46,224 bases of DNA from SZUA-152 sp964401355 (GCA_964401355.1 CAYNYJ010000022.1:1-46224); one strand, 5' to 3'; counted from the first letter of the stretch, positions 18,477-26,897 are shown. Notes: generated by a model not told the origin, from the sequence alone. Program-made: numbers and translations.

Positions 18477-19242
18477 TGGCATCCGGTAGTGCGCGGATTT
18501 CAAAGCTGATAAATTTTTCATTTTTGAGTACCGATGACTGCCCAATTTTTTGCTCAAAAATAGTGAGTTGATTGTCCGCCAACATCTTTTTGACGTGGCT
18601 CATGTTGCGTTCATAACCGAATTGGTAGTAAATTCGCCCGCCCGGTTTGAGGTGGTTTTTAACACCGGCAAAGAAACGCTCGTGCACGTTCCAAAGAGCC
18701 TGGCTGGCTTTAGTAGTGGGATAGCGCAGGTTAAACAAGATCACGTCAAAGCGTTCGTTGGCCGACAGTGGCGCGAATAAATCCCCCACCCGTACCTCAA
18801 TGCGATTCCCCAGCTTGTGTCGCGCAATATTAAAGCGGGCATTTTCGCCAGCTCTTGGGCTGATGTCGGTGGCGATAACGTGTGCGCCCTTACGTGCCGC
18901 AAAAATGGCCTGCACACCGTTGCCCGTGCCGACATCCAATACTGTCTCTCCGGCGTTTATGTGGGTGTGATTCAACAGCTGCATGCTGTCGGGCGACATG
19001 CCCTCGACGCCCTTGAAAAGTGTCAACGTGATGTCCCGCACCTGTATCAGTTGACGGTCTTTGTGCTCAGGGTCGGGGCCGAGGTGAAACAGGTCGCCGT
19101 TCCCACCGTTGGCGGGGTATTCCATGTTTGTGTTTTGGTTCGTTGAAAATTGATGGGCGCAGGCGGAAAGCAATAAAATTGATAAAAGAAATGTTATGTA
19201 TGAGACGGTGTGTTGTGGAAATAAGGGGCTGGCATATTTCAT
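18466..19242 (-). CDS. Methyltransferase-fold lipoprotein, paralogue A
   Basis: A 258-residue protein with a class I SAM-methyltransferase core. Motif I is VLDVGTGNG (residues 101-109), the acidic end of strand 2 is ATDISP, and motif IV is NLRYP (171-175), where N-glutamine and RNA methyltransferases of the HemK/RsmC type have NPPY. The odd part is the N-terminus: a hydrophobic run ends in LLSAC at residue 28, a good lipobox followed by a polar linker. This predicts a lipoprotein outside the cytoplasm, where SAM is not expected. Either the fold has another use, the start is wrong, or the protein stays inside. It lies 16 bases after paralogue B in the same direction. The substrate is unknown. 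Confidence 0.8.
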   Translation of the reverse strand: MKYASPLFPQHTVSYITFLLSILLLSACAHQFSTNQNTNMEYPANGGNGDLFHLGPDPEHKDRQLIQVRDITLTLFKGVEGMSPDSMQLLNHTHINAGETVLDVGTGNGVQAIFAARKGAHVIATDISPRAGENARFNIARHKLGNRIEVRVGDLFAPLSANERFDVILFNLRYPTTKASQALWNVHERFFAGVKNHLKPGGRIYYQFGYERNMSHVKKMLADNQLTIFEQKIGQSSVLKNEKFISFEIRALPDATSP

Positions 19243-19258
19243 GAAAATCTATTTATTG

Positions 19259-20038
19259 TTATGACGGGGTGCTTGTGTCGAGTGAACGTATTTCAAAAGT
19301 CAGGAATAAACCGTTTTTAATATTGGTGGTGCGACCCATTCGCTTGTCAGCAATATACAGTTGGTTATCGGACAGCATTTTTTTCACATGAGTTTGATTT
19401 TGTTCATAACCAAATTGGTAATAAATCCTGCCATTGGGCTCAAGGTGTTTTTTGACTCCGGCAAAAAACCGTTCATGCAGTTCCCATATGGGATTTTGCG
19501 CGCCTCCATGAGGATATTTCAGGTTTAGCAGGATGACATCAAAGCGTTCATCGATTGCCAGTGGCGAAAACATGTCTCCCACTCGCACATCAATACGGTT
19601 TTCCAATCCCAGTTGCTGGATGTTGAAACGGGCGTTATTACCTGCTTGCGGGTCAATGTCGGTGGCGACCACGTATTTGGCATTTCGAGCGGCAAATATG
19701 GCCTGTACGCCACTGCCAGTGCCAAGATCCAACACCGTTTCTCCGGGCTCTATCCGGGTGTGATTCAATAAATGCAGGCTGTCCAGTGTGGGTCCCAGTA
19801 CCGTGCTGAATACCGTCAGCGTGACATCGTGGACGCGCACCAGGGATCGGTTTTTGTGTTCCGGATCTGGCCCGAGGTATGTCAGGTCACCCCCTTCGCC
19901 AATGGCCGGGTATACCGTGATGGTTTGCGGTGGAGTGGTACAGGCAGTGATAAGCAGGATGGAAATCAGGGTGAAGAGGCGCAGAATGGAGGGCAGGGCA
20001 AGCGGGTGCGAGAGTGCAGGGGGAATTGTGTACGGCAT
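19259..20038 (-). CDS. Methyltransferase-fold lipoprotein, paralogue B
   Basis: A 259-residue paralogue of the gene at 18466, first in a two-gene operon. It has the same layout: a hydrophobic segment ending in LITAC (Cys33), a linker, a shared LGPDPEHK motif, motif I VLDLGTGSG (102-110), acidic loop ATDIDP, and motif IV NLKYP. The conserved C-terminal block RIYYQFGYE is followed by V(K)KML and a strand. Both proteins keep the glycine-rich SAM loop intact, which argues against simple decay of the binding site. Both also keep a lipobox, so export seems real. I know no characterised family with this combination; a duplicated gene of unknown function is the safest label. Confidence 0.8.
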   Translation of the reverse strand: MPYTIPPALSHPLALPSILRLFTLISILLITACTTPPQTITVYPAIGEGGDLTYLGPDPEHKNRSLVRVHDVTLTVFSTVLGPTLDSLHLLNHTRIEPGETVLDLGTGSGVQAIFAARNAKYVVATDIDPQAGNNARFNIQQLGLENRIDVRVGDMFSPLAIDERFDVILLNLKYPHGGAQNPIWELHERFFAGVKKHLEPNGRIYYQFGYEQNQTHVKKMLSDNQLYIADKRMGRTTNIKNGLFLTFEIRSLDTSTPS

Positions 20039-20362
20039 TCACGTGTACCTTTCATTGTGTGGTTACCCAATCACTGTCGTTCATCAAACCATAGCTAGAC
20101 AAAAATAATCCACTTTTTTCAGTTAATCACGGATTCAAGCCCTTGTCGTGCTGGACGATTAATAGTGGGTGGGATGAAAAAGTTGAAGGTTTTCCGTTTT
20201 TCCCGGCAGTAAATTTAGTGTGTAAATGACCCTATTTTTTTCATTTTTCAAGCTGCGAGTACATTGATGTGTGACGGGCAGGGTATACTGCGTACGCGCG
20301 GCTTTGTTTGCTGCATGTGTGGTGGGCCCTGTTAATAGTTATGTCGGAGTAAAACACTAATT
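20039..20362. other. Divergent spacer, 324 bases
   Basis: This stretch separates the methyltransferase pair (minus) from the biogenesis block (plus), so it should hold promoters for both. A TATACT at 20284-20289 could be a -10 box for the plus side, but no -35 sits at the right distance. GGAG at about 20346 may serve the ATG at 20363. No RNA gene or strong hairpin was seen. Confidence 0.4.
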
Positions 20363-21481
20363 ATGTGGTTGCGGCGTTTGGCATCGTTAAAACTTACCCT
20401 GGTGGGCATGTTGTTGTTGTCGATCGCTTCTATGATGCTTTATGGCAATCCTGTGGATGTGCCGGAATGGGTGATTGTGGTGCCGTTGGTTTTGTTGGCG
20501 ATCAATCTGGCTGCGGCGATTATTACCAATCCACGCATTAATCGTCAGCCGGGTTTGTTGCTGTTTCATATTTGTTTGTTGAGTACGGTGGTGTTAGCGG
20601 GGTTGGGGCGGCTAACGCATCTGGATGCGCATCTGGAGCTTGCGCAAAATGAGGCCTTTGATCAAAAACTGTTGATGGAAGTAATCAAAGGTACTTGGCA
20701 CTTCGGTGATTTAGACAAGGTGAAGTTTATTCAGGGGCATTATACCGTGGATTATTCACCCAACCTGAGGCGCGGGCTGACTCACAGTGAAATTTTTTTG
20801 CCAGGTCCCGGGGGCGAAGTCATCTCGCGTGTCGTCGGCGATGATCGACCACTGATTCTGGAACGTTATCGTTTTTACACCACGCATAACAAGGGTTTTA
20901 CGCCAATCCTCACCTGGATGCCGACGCAGGGTGAACCGATCACTGGGCGTATTAATATGCCTGGTTACCCACTTTATGATTACAAACAGGATAATCACTG
21001 GACACCACCTGGCACCCAGGAAAAAATCAAATTCTGGTTACAGCTGAATACGGGTTTGAGCTTGGAGAAGTCCTGGGTGCTGGATGGCCGGAACTCTACG
21101 GGTGTCTTGGTGGTCTCAACTGGCGATGCGCGCAAGGAACTGCAAATAGGTGAAGAGACGCAACTGGCTCAGGGACGTTTGCGTTATGAGGGATTGACGA
21201 CCTGGATGGGTTACCGTGTATTTTATGATCCGACCATACAGTGGTTGTTTTGGGTCACCGTTATCGGAGTGCTGGGATTGACACATTTTTTCTGGACTAA
21301 GTTGAATCTCGTGCCCTGGATCGATGAGACCGATGAACGTTCGACGGCTGATGGCTCCTCATTAGCTAATGGCTCTTCATCAGCTAATGGCTCTTCATCA
21401 GCTAATGGCTCTTCACTAGCCGATGGCTCCTCTCAAACGAATGATCCTTCGCAACGTTCCGCGCCTGAGGATAAAGCATGA
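20363..21481 (+). CDS. ResB/CcsB-like cytochrome c biogenesis protein
   Basis: A 372-residue inner-membrane protein with the ResB layout: three transmembrane segments in the first 90 residues, a periplasmic domain of about 200 residues, then a fourth segment (WLFWVTVIGVLGLTHFFW) near residue 300. In System II, ResB and CcsA together export heme and attach it to apocytochromes. The next gene is CcsA-like and overlaps by four bases (ATGA), which supports the call. The cytoplasmic tail ends in five copies of an 18-base repeat encoding a Ser/Asn/Asp-rich stretch, unusual for the family. The presence of a System II pair beside a full System I operon is notable. Confidence is high for the family, lower for activity. 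Confidence 0.8.
   Translation: MWLRRLASLKLTLVGMLLLSIASMMLYGNPVDVPEWVIVVPLVLLAINLAAAIITNPRINRQPGLLLFHICLLSTVVLAGLGRLTHLDAHLELAQNEAFDQKLLMEVIKGTWHFGDLDKVKFIQGHYTVDYSPNLRRGLTHSEIFLPGPGGEVISRVVGDDRPLILERYRFYTTHNKGFTPILTWMPTQGEPITGRINMPGYPLYDYKQDNHWTPPGTQEKIKFWLQLNTGLSLEKSWVLDGRNSTGVLVVSTGDARKELQIGEETQLAQGRLRYEGLTTWMGYRVFYDPTIQWLFWVTVIGVLGLTHFFWTKLNLVPWIDETDERSTADGSSLANGSSSANGSSSANGSSLADGSSQTNDPSQRSAPEDKA
21353..21442 (+). repeat. 18-base tandem repeat in resB-like tail
   Basis: Five imperfect copies of an 18-base unit (GGCTCTTCATCAGCTAAT in the best copies) encode (D/N)GSS(L/S)A-type repeats at the C-terminus of the ResB-like protein. Copies 2 and 3 are identical, which suggests recent slippage. 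The unit is a multiple of three, so copy-number change would only lengthen or shorten the tail. Confidence 0.8.
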
Positions 21482-22326
21482 ATGGCATAGTGGCAGAGCA
21501 ACCCTGGTTGTGGGCGGGTTTGTTCTCGTACCTGTTGGCGACCTTGCTGGCGATGTGGGGAGCGTCTCCGCGTTCCATCAACAGTCCGCTGGTGGTCAGT
21601 AAGGGGCACGAAAAGTGGGTGCTGGGATTTATCGTTTTTGGTGTGTTGCTGCTGAGTGTGGCGATTGCTGCTCGTTGGATACGTATTGGCCACGGCCCGT
21701 GGATTAATTTATTTGAGTTGCTGATGAGCCAGATATGGAGCTTGGGCCTGATCTTTGCGGGACTTTATTGGCGCCTGCCGGGACTACGTCCCAGTGCGGT
21801 GATCGTGTTGCCGGTGATGTGGATTCTGGGTAGCTGGGTGCTGATGTTGGAGCCGAGCATCAGCCACTTTCCGGCCACTTATTACAACGTCTGGAAATGG
21901 ACACACGTAGGGGTCGGCAAGGTATTTTTGGCACTGCTACTGGCCGCTGTCGGTCTGGGCGGGGTGATGATTTTGCGCACCACGGCGCGCGGTAAAATCT
22001 GGTTTCGTGCCATGCCTGTTGATGCGGTGATCGATAAGCTGGCCTGGCGGCTGATGATGCTGGCGCTGGTATTCGACAGCCTGATGCTGATTGCCGGAGC
22101 AGTTTGGGCGCAAGATGCCTGGGGTCGCTATTGGGCCTGGGATTCCCTGGAAACCTCGGCCTTTCTGACCTGGATTTTTCTGGCCATCGGCCTGCACGTG
22201 CGCCTTAGCTATCGGGTAAAACCATGGGTGAGTGGGGCCATTATTATTGGCGTGTTCATCATGGCGTTTATCACCTATTTTGGCATACCGTATATCAGCC
22301 CTTCTGCGCATAAAGGGGTGGTGTGA
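21478..22326 (+). CDS. CcsA/ResC-like heme export and ligation protein
   Basis: A 282-residue polytopic membrane protein with about eight predicted transmembrane segments. The tryptophan-rich WWD signature is present near residues 213-235: WAQDAWGRYWAWDSLETSAFLTW. In CcsA proteins this periplasmic segment binds heme for delivery to apocytochrome c. Histidines flank it (WKWTHVGVGK and GLHVRLSYR), as expected for heme ligands. The usual WDPKE is WDSLE here. It overlaps the ResB-like gene by four bases and the next gene by one base, so translation is coupled. It could serve the multiheme cytochromes in the window or one particular cytochrome. Confidence 0.85.
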   Translation: MNGIVAEQPWLWAGLFSYLLATLLAMWGASPRSINSPLVVSKGHEKWVLGFIVFGVLLLSVAIAARWIRIGHGPWINLFELLMSQIWSLGLIFAGLYWRLPGLRPSAVIVLPVMWILGSWVLMLEPSISHFPATYYNVWKWTHVGVGKVFLALLLAAVGLGGVMILRTTARGKIWFRAMPVDAVIDKLAWRLMMLALVFDSLMLIAGAVWAQDAWGRYWAWDSLETSAFLTWIFLAIGLHVRLSYRVKPWVSGAIIIGVFIMAFITYFGIPYISPSAHKGVV

Positions 22327-23057
22327 TGCCTCAGCCTGCTCTTGGCAACCGTATCCGCCACGATTTTGAGGCGCTGACGGTAATTTTTGCACTGGCAATG
22401 GTGATTGCCATCGTCAGTTTAATTGCGACTTTGCCGTCCTGGGAAGGGGATGTCGCGCTGGCGCGTGTGACGGGGGCCGCGGTGCAGGGGTATTCTAAAC
22501 CTGCCCGGTTACGCGAGATGCCTGCTAGCAAACCATCACTCACGCCCGAGCAGGGTGCCCGGCAGGCCTTCCGTGGTGCTTTTCAGGAGCCGCAGTCAGA
22601 GGCAGAACGCAAGGTGATGGATCGTTTTCAGCAGGCGATCGCCTTGTTGCACGCCAAGCGTTACGATTATGCTATTACGGCGCTGGATTCCGTGCTGACG
22701 ATGTCACCCAATATGCCGGAAGCCTACGTGAATATGGGCTATGCGTTTTTGGGGCTGGAGGAATTCGGCCCGGCGCGTGGTGCCTTCGAAAAAGCGATAG
22801 ACCTGAAAGTGGGTCAAGTGAATGCTTACTATGGCCTGGCGATTGCTTTTGAGGGCCAGGATCAACTTGAGGCCGCACTCGGGGCGATGCGCAGTTACAT
22901 TCATCTTTCCAAGCCTGATGATTCTTATCTTGCCAAGGCGCGTTCGGCGCTGTGGGAATGGGAGGCGCAGCTGGGGCGTATTGAAGGTGTGAAGATGCCC
23001 GCTGAGGGTGAGCTGGTGCCGGAAATTCCGAAACCGTCGTGGTCGCAACAGCACTGA
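22326..23057 (+). CDS. Membrane-anchored TPR protein
   Basis: A 243-residue protein with one N-terminal transmembrane segment (about residues 16-36) and a periplasmic region containing about three TPR units (residues 95-205; for example AYVNMGYAFLGLEEFGPARGAF, split over two helices). TPR proteins in cytochrome c maturation, such as CcmI and NrfG, hold apocytochromes. Its place between the CcsA-like and TlpA-like genes suggests a similar chaperone role in the System II pathway. The ATG at 22326 overlaps the previous stop (TGATG); a GTG at 22323 is also open. It is not closely similar to CcmI at 30040 by eye. Confidence 0.75.
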   Translation: MPQPALGNRIRHDFEALTVIFALAMVIAIVSLIATLPSWEGDVALARVTGAAVQGYSKPARLREMPASKPSLTPEQGARQAFRGAFQEPQSEAERKVMDRFQQAIALLHAKRYDYAITALDSVLTMSPNMPEAYVNMGYAFLGLEEFGPARGAFEKAIDLKVGQVNAYYGLAIAFEGQDQLEAALGAMRSYIHLSKPDDSYLAKARSALWEWEAQLGRIEGVKMPAEGELVPEIPKPSWSQQH

Positions 23058-23626
23058 GCCCTGGCAAAGTGTCGTCGTGTTTCGTGGCACGAACGGCTGT
23101 GCGCTTGTGCGTCGCGCTGTTGTTGCTCTCGCTGCTCTCGCTCGGCGCGTGTGACGAATCTCTGCCCCCATTGAAGATTGACATTGGCCAAACCGTGCCG
23201 GCCTTGTCGGTACAGGACCTTCGCAACCAGCCGGCAATTCTCAAACCCAGCCCGGGCAAATTGTTGATGATCAACGTCTGGGCCACCTGGTGCGGGCCTT
23301 GTCGTCATGAGATGCCCAGCTTGCAGCGCCTGGTGAGTCAGCTGGGCAGTGACCGACTGGAACTGATCGGGCTGTCGGTGGATATGGATGAGCACGTGGT
23401 GCGTGAATACCTGATCGAAAACGAGATTACTTTCCCCAGTTTTCTGGATCGCGATTTTAGCGAGGTGAGCGGGGTGTTGGGAGTGCGGATGTATCCTTCT
23501 ACATTTTTTGTGAACCCTGATGGTACCTTGGTCAAGGTCATTGAGGGCTGGCGTGACTGGGATACCCCCGAAATGCTTGAAACCATTGGTGCTTTGCGGC
23601 CACCTGCAGTCCCGCGACCGGAATAA
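23039..23626 (+). CDS. TlpA/ResA-like thioredoxin lipoprotein
   Basis: A 195-residue thioredoxin-fold protein with a WCGPC active site at residues 84-88 inside the motif INVWATWCGPCRHEMP. A hydrophobic N-terminus ends in LGAC at Cys38, a lipobox, so it is probably anchored in the membrane facing the periplasm. The cis-proline region is MYPSTFFV. ResA and CcmG proteins reduce the cysteines of CXXCH so heme can bind; this gene fits the ResA role beside the ResB/CcsA pair. The GTG start at 23039 lies within the TPR gene (19-base overlap); a later GTG near 23069 would also keep the signal peptide. A second such protein, CcmG, occurs at 28938. Confidence 0.85.
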   Translation: MVATALSPGKVSSCFVARTAVRLCVALLLLSLLSLGACDESLPPLKIDIGQTVPALSVQDLRNQPAILKPSPGKLLMINVWATWCGPCRHEMPSLQRLVSQLGSDRLELIGLSVDMDEHVVREYLIENEITFPSFLDRDFSEVSGVLGVRMYPSTFFVNPDGTLVKVIEGWRDWDTPEMLETIGALRPPAVPRPE

Positions 23627-23638
23627 CGTTCATCTTGG

Positions 23639-23657
23639 TTATCAGAAGCCCTGATAA
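23639..23657. repeat. Perfect 7-base inverted repeat after tlpA-like gene
   Basis: TTATCAG and CTGATAA are separated by five bases. No T tract follows, so it is not a classic terminator; it may be an operator or chance. It lies between the System II block and ccmA. Confidence 0.35.
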
Positions 23658-23862
23658 ATCAGTGGGTAAAGCAGAAAATTGAAGGCCGTCTTTGGTGGAG
23701 CTTCATCTCTCATAAATGGTACACTGACGGGCTTTTAATGGCTTTAGCGCTTGTCTTCGTCGAAAAAATAAATACAACAATCGAGGCATTAAGCCAGGCA
23801 GGGCTTGGCAAAATGCTATTGGCAAGCAGTTTATTGGTAAATGAAAGGGGTGCGTAGCGTAG

Positions 23863-24495
23863 ATGTTGGAAGTCCGCAGTCTCGAATGCGTGCGAGGTGA
23901 TCATCGCCTCTTCACAGGCTTGAATTTTCAGCTCCACGGTGGGGAACTTTTACGCCTACGTGGGTCGAATGGTAGCGGCAAGACCAGTTTGCTGCGGGTT
24001 TTGTGCGGCTTATTGGAACCGGTCGAGGGCGAGGTGCTGTGGAAAGGGGAGAATATCCTTTCTCAGCGCGATGAATTTAATGCCGAGCTTTTGTATCTGG
24101 GGCATCATAACGGCATCAAACCTGAACTGACTGCTTTTGAGAACCTGCGCATCAGCCACACCCTGCGTGGTGAAGCACCGTCCGAGGAGCTGCTGTACGA
24201 TGCCTTGGAGGAAATCGGCCTGGCCGGTCGAGAGGATCTGCCCAGTCAAGTGTTGTCGCAGGGACAGAAGCGGCGGGTGGCGCTGGCGCGATTGTTGTTG
24301 AGTGATGCCGCGTTGTGGGTGCTTGATGAGCCGTTTACCGCCCTGGACGTCGATGCCGTGGCGCAGCTGGGCCGATTGATTGAGGGGCACCTGCAAAAGG
24401 GGCATATGGTGGTGTACACCACGCATCAGGAAGTGGTGATGCGTGCTGGCGCTTGTCGTGAAGTGGATCTTGATGTGCGGACGCAGGACGCATGA
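23863..24495 (+). CDS. ccmA: CcmA, heme exporter ATP-binding subunit
   Basis: A 210-residue ABC ATPase. The Walker A loop is GSNGSGKTS (residues 34-42), the signature is LSQGQKRR, and Walker B is WVLDEPFTALD. With CcmB, CcmC and CcmD it drives release of holo-CcmE from CcmC during System I cytochrome c maturation. Length matches the family (about 205). The start has GGGG upstream (GAAAGGGG at about 23841-23848) and an ATG that begins the typical LEVRSL strand. The four-base overlap with ccmB and the order A-B-C-D-E-F-G-H-I make the call firm. The 236-base gap upstream probably holds the operon promoter. Confidence 0.97.
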   Translation: MLEVRSLECVRGDHRLFTGLNFQLHGGELLRLRGSNGSGKTSLLRVLCGLLEPVEGEVLWKGENILSQRDEFNAELLYLGHHNGIKPELTAFENLRISHTLRGEAPSEELLYDALEEIGLAGREDLPSQVLSQGQKRRVALARLLLSDAALWVLDEPFTALDVDAVAQLGRLIEGHLQKGHMVVYTTHQEVVMRAGACREVDLDVRTQDA

Positions 24496-25175
24496 ATCAA
24501 CACAGCCTGTTTGGCGCCTGGCGCGCCATGGTGTTGCGCGATCTGATCCTGGCCATGCGCCGCCGCGCGGATGTGTTGACCACGTTGTTTTTTTTTATCA
24601 TCGTGGTCAGCCTGTTTCCGTTGGGGGTGAGTCCGGAGATGTCGGTGTTGCGCGAGATCGCCCCAGGCGTCATTTGGGTCGCGGCGCTGCTGGCTTCGAT
24701 GTTGTCACTGGGACGCTTGTTTGCGGACGATTTTCAGGATGGCACCCTGGAGCAGATGTTGTTATTGCCGCAGCCGTTGTCGGTGCTGGTGCTGGGCAAG
24801 GTGCTGGCTCACTGGCTGGTGTCGGGGGTGCCTTTGGTGCTGTTGTCACCGCTGTTGGGTATGCAACTGGGTTTGGAGAGCGATGCCATCCTGCTGTTAA
24901 TGCTGACCCTGTTGTTGGGCACGCCGGTGTTGAGCCTGGTTGGCTCCGTCGGGGCGGCGCTCACTTTGGGGGTGCGGGGGGGAGGGGTGCTGGTTTCCCT
25001 GCTGGTGTTGCCGTTGTATATTCCGGTGCTGATTTTCGGTACTGGTGCGGTGGACGCAGCGATTTCGGGAATGGCGTTTGATGGACATTTGTCTTTGTTG
25101 GGTGCTTTTTTCGTCTTGGCGGCATTGCTGACACCGCTGGCCACTGCCACAGCGCTGCGCATTAGTGTGGAATAG
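24492..25175 (+). CDS. ccmB: CcmB, heme exporter membrane subunit
   Basis: A 227-residue inner-membrane protein with six hydrophobic segments and almost no soluble domain. The opening (AMVLRDLILAMRRRADVLTTLFFFIIVVSLFPLG, broken by a short polar turn) and the acidic loop LFADDFQDGTLEQ are typical of CcmB. It pairs with CcmA to form the ABC transporter part of the CcmABCD complex. Its ATG overlaps the ccmA stop (ATGA). Length matches the family (about 220). The gap to ccmC is 155 bases, longer than elsewhere in the operon, and contains a small repeat. Confidence 0.97.
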   Translation: MNQHSLFGAWRAMVLRDLILAMRRRADVLTTLFFFIIVVSLFPLGVSPEMSVLREIAPGVIWVAALLASMLSLGRLFADDFQDGTLEQMLLLPQPLSVLVLGKVLAHWLVSGVPLVLLSPLLGMQLGLESDAILLLMLTLLLGTPVLSLVGSVGAALTLGVRGGGVLVSLLVLPLYIPVLIFGTGAVDAAISGMAFDGHLSLLGAFFVLAALLTPLATATALRISVE

Positions 25176-25279
25176 TGGGTGAGAGATTGAAGGATGTTGT
25201 TAAACATGGACGTGATTAAAGTGGCCGACTGTAAAGTGGACAGTCGCAAAGCAAGCATTAAGTTGAATGGGCGTTAATG

Positions 25280-25330
25280 ATGGTTTTTAACGGTGGTTTT
25301 TAACGATGGGTTTTACTATGGTTTTTAGAA
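25280..25330 (+). repeat. Four 13-base repeats before ccmC
   Basis: Four imperfect copies of ATGGTTTTTAACG (the third has 12 bases) end exactly at the ccmC start codon. The repeat creates extra ATG codons: a 7-codon frame at 25280 and an 11-codon frame at 25306 whose stop falls inside ccmC. No ribosome site of the usual kind precedes ccmC, so these may affect its translation. Confidence 0.6.
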
Positions 25331-26095
25331 ATGGCTTCTAAAGTAAGCGCCGCGTGGTATCACTTTTCTGCGCCAAAAAATTTCTATCCGCTGGCCGGAC
25401 GTTTGATCCCCTGGTTTTGGGCATCATCGATCATTCTGTTGGTGGTCGGGCTGTACATGAGCTTCTTTGTCGCGCCCACGGATTATAAACAGGGCGAGAG
25501 TTATCGCATCATCTTTATTCATGTGCCGGCGGCGTGGATGTCGATGCTGATTTATCTGGTGATGGCCGGCTACGCCATCATTGGCTTGGCTTGGAAGGTG
25601 AGGCTGGCCGATATGATGGCCAGTGCCCTGGCGCCTACCGGTGCCATGTTTACCTTTCTCGCATTGTGGACCGGTGCCTTCTGGGGCAAACCGACCTGGG
25701 GCACTTACTGGGTGTGGGATGCGCGACTCACTTCTGAATTGATTTTGTTATTTTTGTACATCGGTTACATCTCGCTGCAATCCGCGATTGATGATCCGCG
25801 TCGTGCGGCGCGTGCCAGTGCTTTGCTGGCCATTGTCGGTGTGATTAACTTGCCTATCATTTACTGGTCGGTGACGTGGTGGAATACCTTGCACCAGGGG
25901 GCGTCAGTGAGTCCCACCATGGAGCCGAAGATGGCGTCGATTATGTTGACTTCAATGTTGATAATGACCGTTGCATTCTGGATGTACACCATTGCGGTGG
26001 TATTGATGCGGGTGCGACACACGGTGTTGGAGCGTGAACGTCAGACGGCCTGGGTGAAGGAGCTGGTTACCGATCCGGGGGGAGATAAATCATGA
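25331..26095 (+). CDS. ccmC: CcmC, heme delivery membrane protein
   Basis: A 254-residue inner-membrane protein with six transmembrane segments and the WWD motif near residues 118-130 (WGKPTWGTYWVWDARLTSE). CcmC binds heme at this site with two periplasmic histidines (IFIHVPAAW and TLHQGASV are the expected positions) and loads it onto CcmE. The sequence is typical in length and motif. It follows ccmB after 155 bases and overlaps ccmD by four bases. The local leader repeats may influence translation. Confidence 0.97.
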   Translation: MASKVSAAWYHFSAPKNFYPLAGRLIPWFWASSIILLVVGLYMSFFVAPTDYKQGESYRIIFIHVPAAWMSMLIYLVMAGYAIIGLAWKVRLADMMASALAPTGAMFTFLALWTGAFWGKPTWGTYWVWDARLTSELILLFLYIGYISLQSAIDDPRRAARASALLAIVGVINLPIIYWSVTWWNTLHQGASVSPTMEPKMASIMLTSMLIMTVAFWMYTIAVVLMRVRHTVLERERQTAWVKELVTDPGGDKS

Positions 26096-26259
26096 GCGAA
26101 TTTTTTGCCATGGGCGGGCGCGGATTTTATGTCTGGATGTCCTACGGGGTCACCGCCCTGTTCATGATCGTAGAAGTGATCGTGGTGATACGCAGTAAAA
26201 AAACTGTACTGAAACAGCTGGCTCGTTTTGCGCGAGCCGAGGCCCGGGGTAATTCATAG
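26092..26259 (+). CDS. ccmD: CcmD, small heme exporter subunit
   Basis: A 55-residue protein, easy to miss because of its size. It opens MSEFFAMGGRGFYVWMSYG, the family signature F-MGG-YVW-SYG, then has one transmembrane segment and a basic tail (RSKKTVLKQLARFARAEARGNS split by the membrane end). CcmD holds CcmA, CcmB, CcmC and CcmE together and is needed to release holo-CcmE. The ATG overlaps the ccmC stop (ATGA), and ccmE follows 145 bases later. Confidence 0.95.
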   Translation: MSEFFAMGGRGFYVWMSYGVTALFMIVEVIVVIRSKKTVLKQLARFARAEARGNS

Positions 26260-26330
26260 TAGCGCGCGGGCTGGGGTGACTGAATCCCCACATCGGTTAT
26301 GCCGACGGTTGGGTTTTGTTTCTCGTCTAA

Positions 26331-26349
26331 GCCGCCTACTTTTGGCGGC
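26331..26349 (+). other. Hairpin between ccmD and ccmE
   Basis: GCCGCC and GGCGGC are separated by seven bases. There is no T tract, so it is more likely an mRNA hairpin or chance than a terminator. Confidence 0.3.
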
Positions 26350-26404
26350 AACCGAACCGACATAGCATGTAAATAATGAGCAGTATGACGTGGAGTAAGT
26401 AGTG

Positions 26405-26857
26405 ATGAAAAAGCGACACAAACGAATGGGATTTATTTTGGTGGGATTGACTGGCCTGGCCGTAGTGGCAGGGTTGGTGCTCAATGCGCTGAACAGTAAT
26501 CTGGCACTGTTTATTAGCCCCTCCGAGGTGATGGCGGGTGAAGCCCCCAAGGATAAGGCTTTTCGTTTGGGGGGAATGGTGGTCGAGGGCAGCCTGAAAC
26601 GTCAGAGCGATGGTTTGACCGTGCACTTCGATGTGACCGATAACATGGAAACGGTCACGGTTGCCTATACGGGTATTTTGCCGGATTTGTTCAGTGAAGG
26701 TACCGGCGTGGTAACGCAGGGGACAATGATTGGCGGGCTATTTAAAGCCAATGAAGTGCTGGCTAAACACGATGAAAACTATATGTCACCGGAAGTGGCG
26801 GAGATGCTGGAGATGGCCGAAAAGGCTAAACAGAATGCGGATGCTGTGGCACCCTAA
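26405..26857 (+). CDS. ccmE: CcmE, periplasmic heme chaperone
   Basis: A 150-residue protein with one N-terminal membrane anchor (about residues 9-27) and a periplasmic beta-barrel. The heme-binding motif LAKHDENYM contains His122, which bonds covalently to heme, and Tyr126 with the H-x3-Y spacing of the classical family. The C-terminal tail after residue 128 is flexible and acidic. CcmE receives heme from CcmC and passes it to CcmF. The ATG at 26405 follows GGAG with suitable spacing; a GTG just upstream (26402) is also open. Confidence 0.97.
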   Translation: MKKRHKRMGFILVGLTGLAVVAGLVLNALNSNLALFISPSEVMAGEAPKDKAFRLGGMVVEGSLKRQSDGLTVHFDVTDNMETVTVAYTGILPDLFSEGTGVVTQGTMIGGLFKANEVLAKHDENYMSPEVAEMLEMAEKAKQNADAVAP

Positions 26858-26897
26858 ATTCGCTTGCTAAATTAATGTTTAAACGAGGATTGAACAG

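Noticed and set aside
20264..20289. TTGATG/TATACT promoter for the biogenesis block
   Set aside because: The boxes are only 14 bases apart, too close for a standard sigma-70 promoter.
24443..25081. 212-codon plus-strand frame overlapping ccmA and ccmB
   Set aside because: A Gly/Ala-rich shadow in another frame; ccmA and ccmB account for the region fully.
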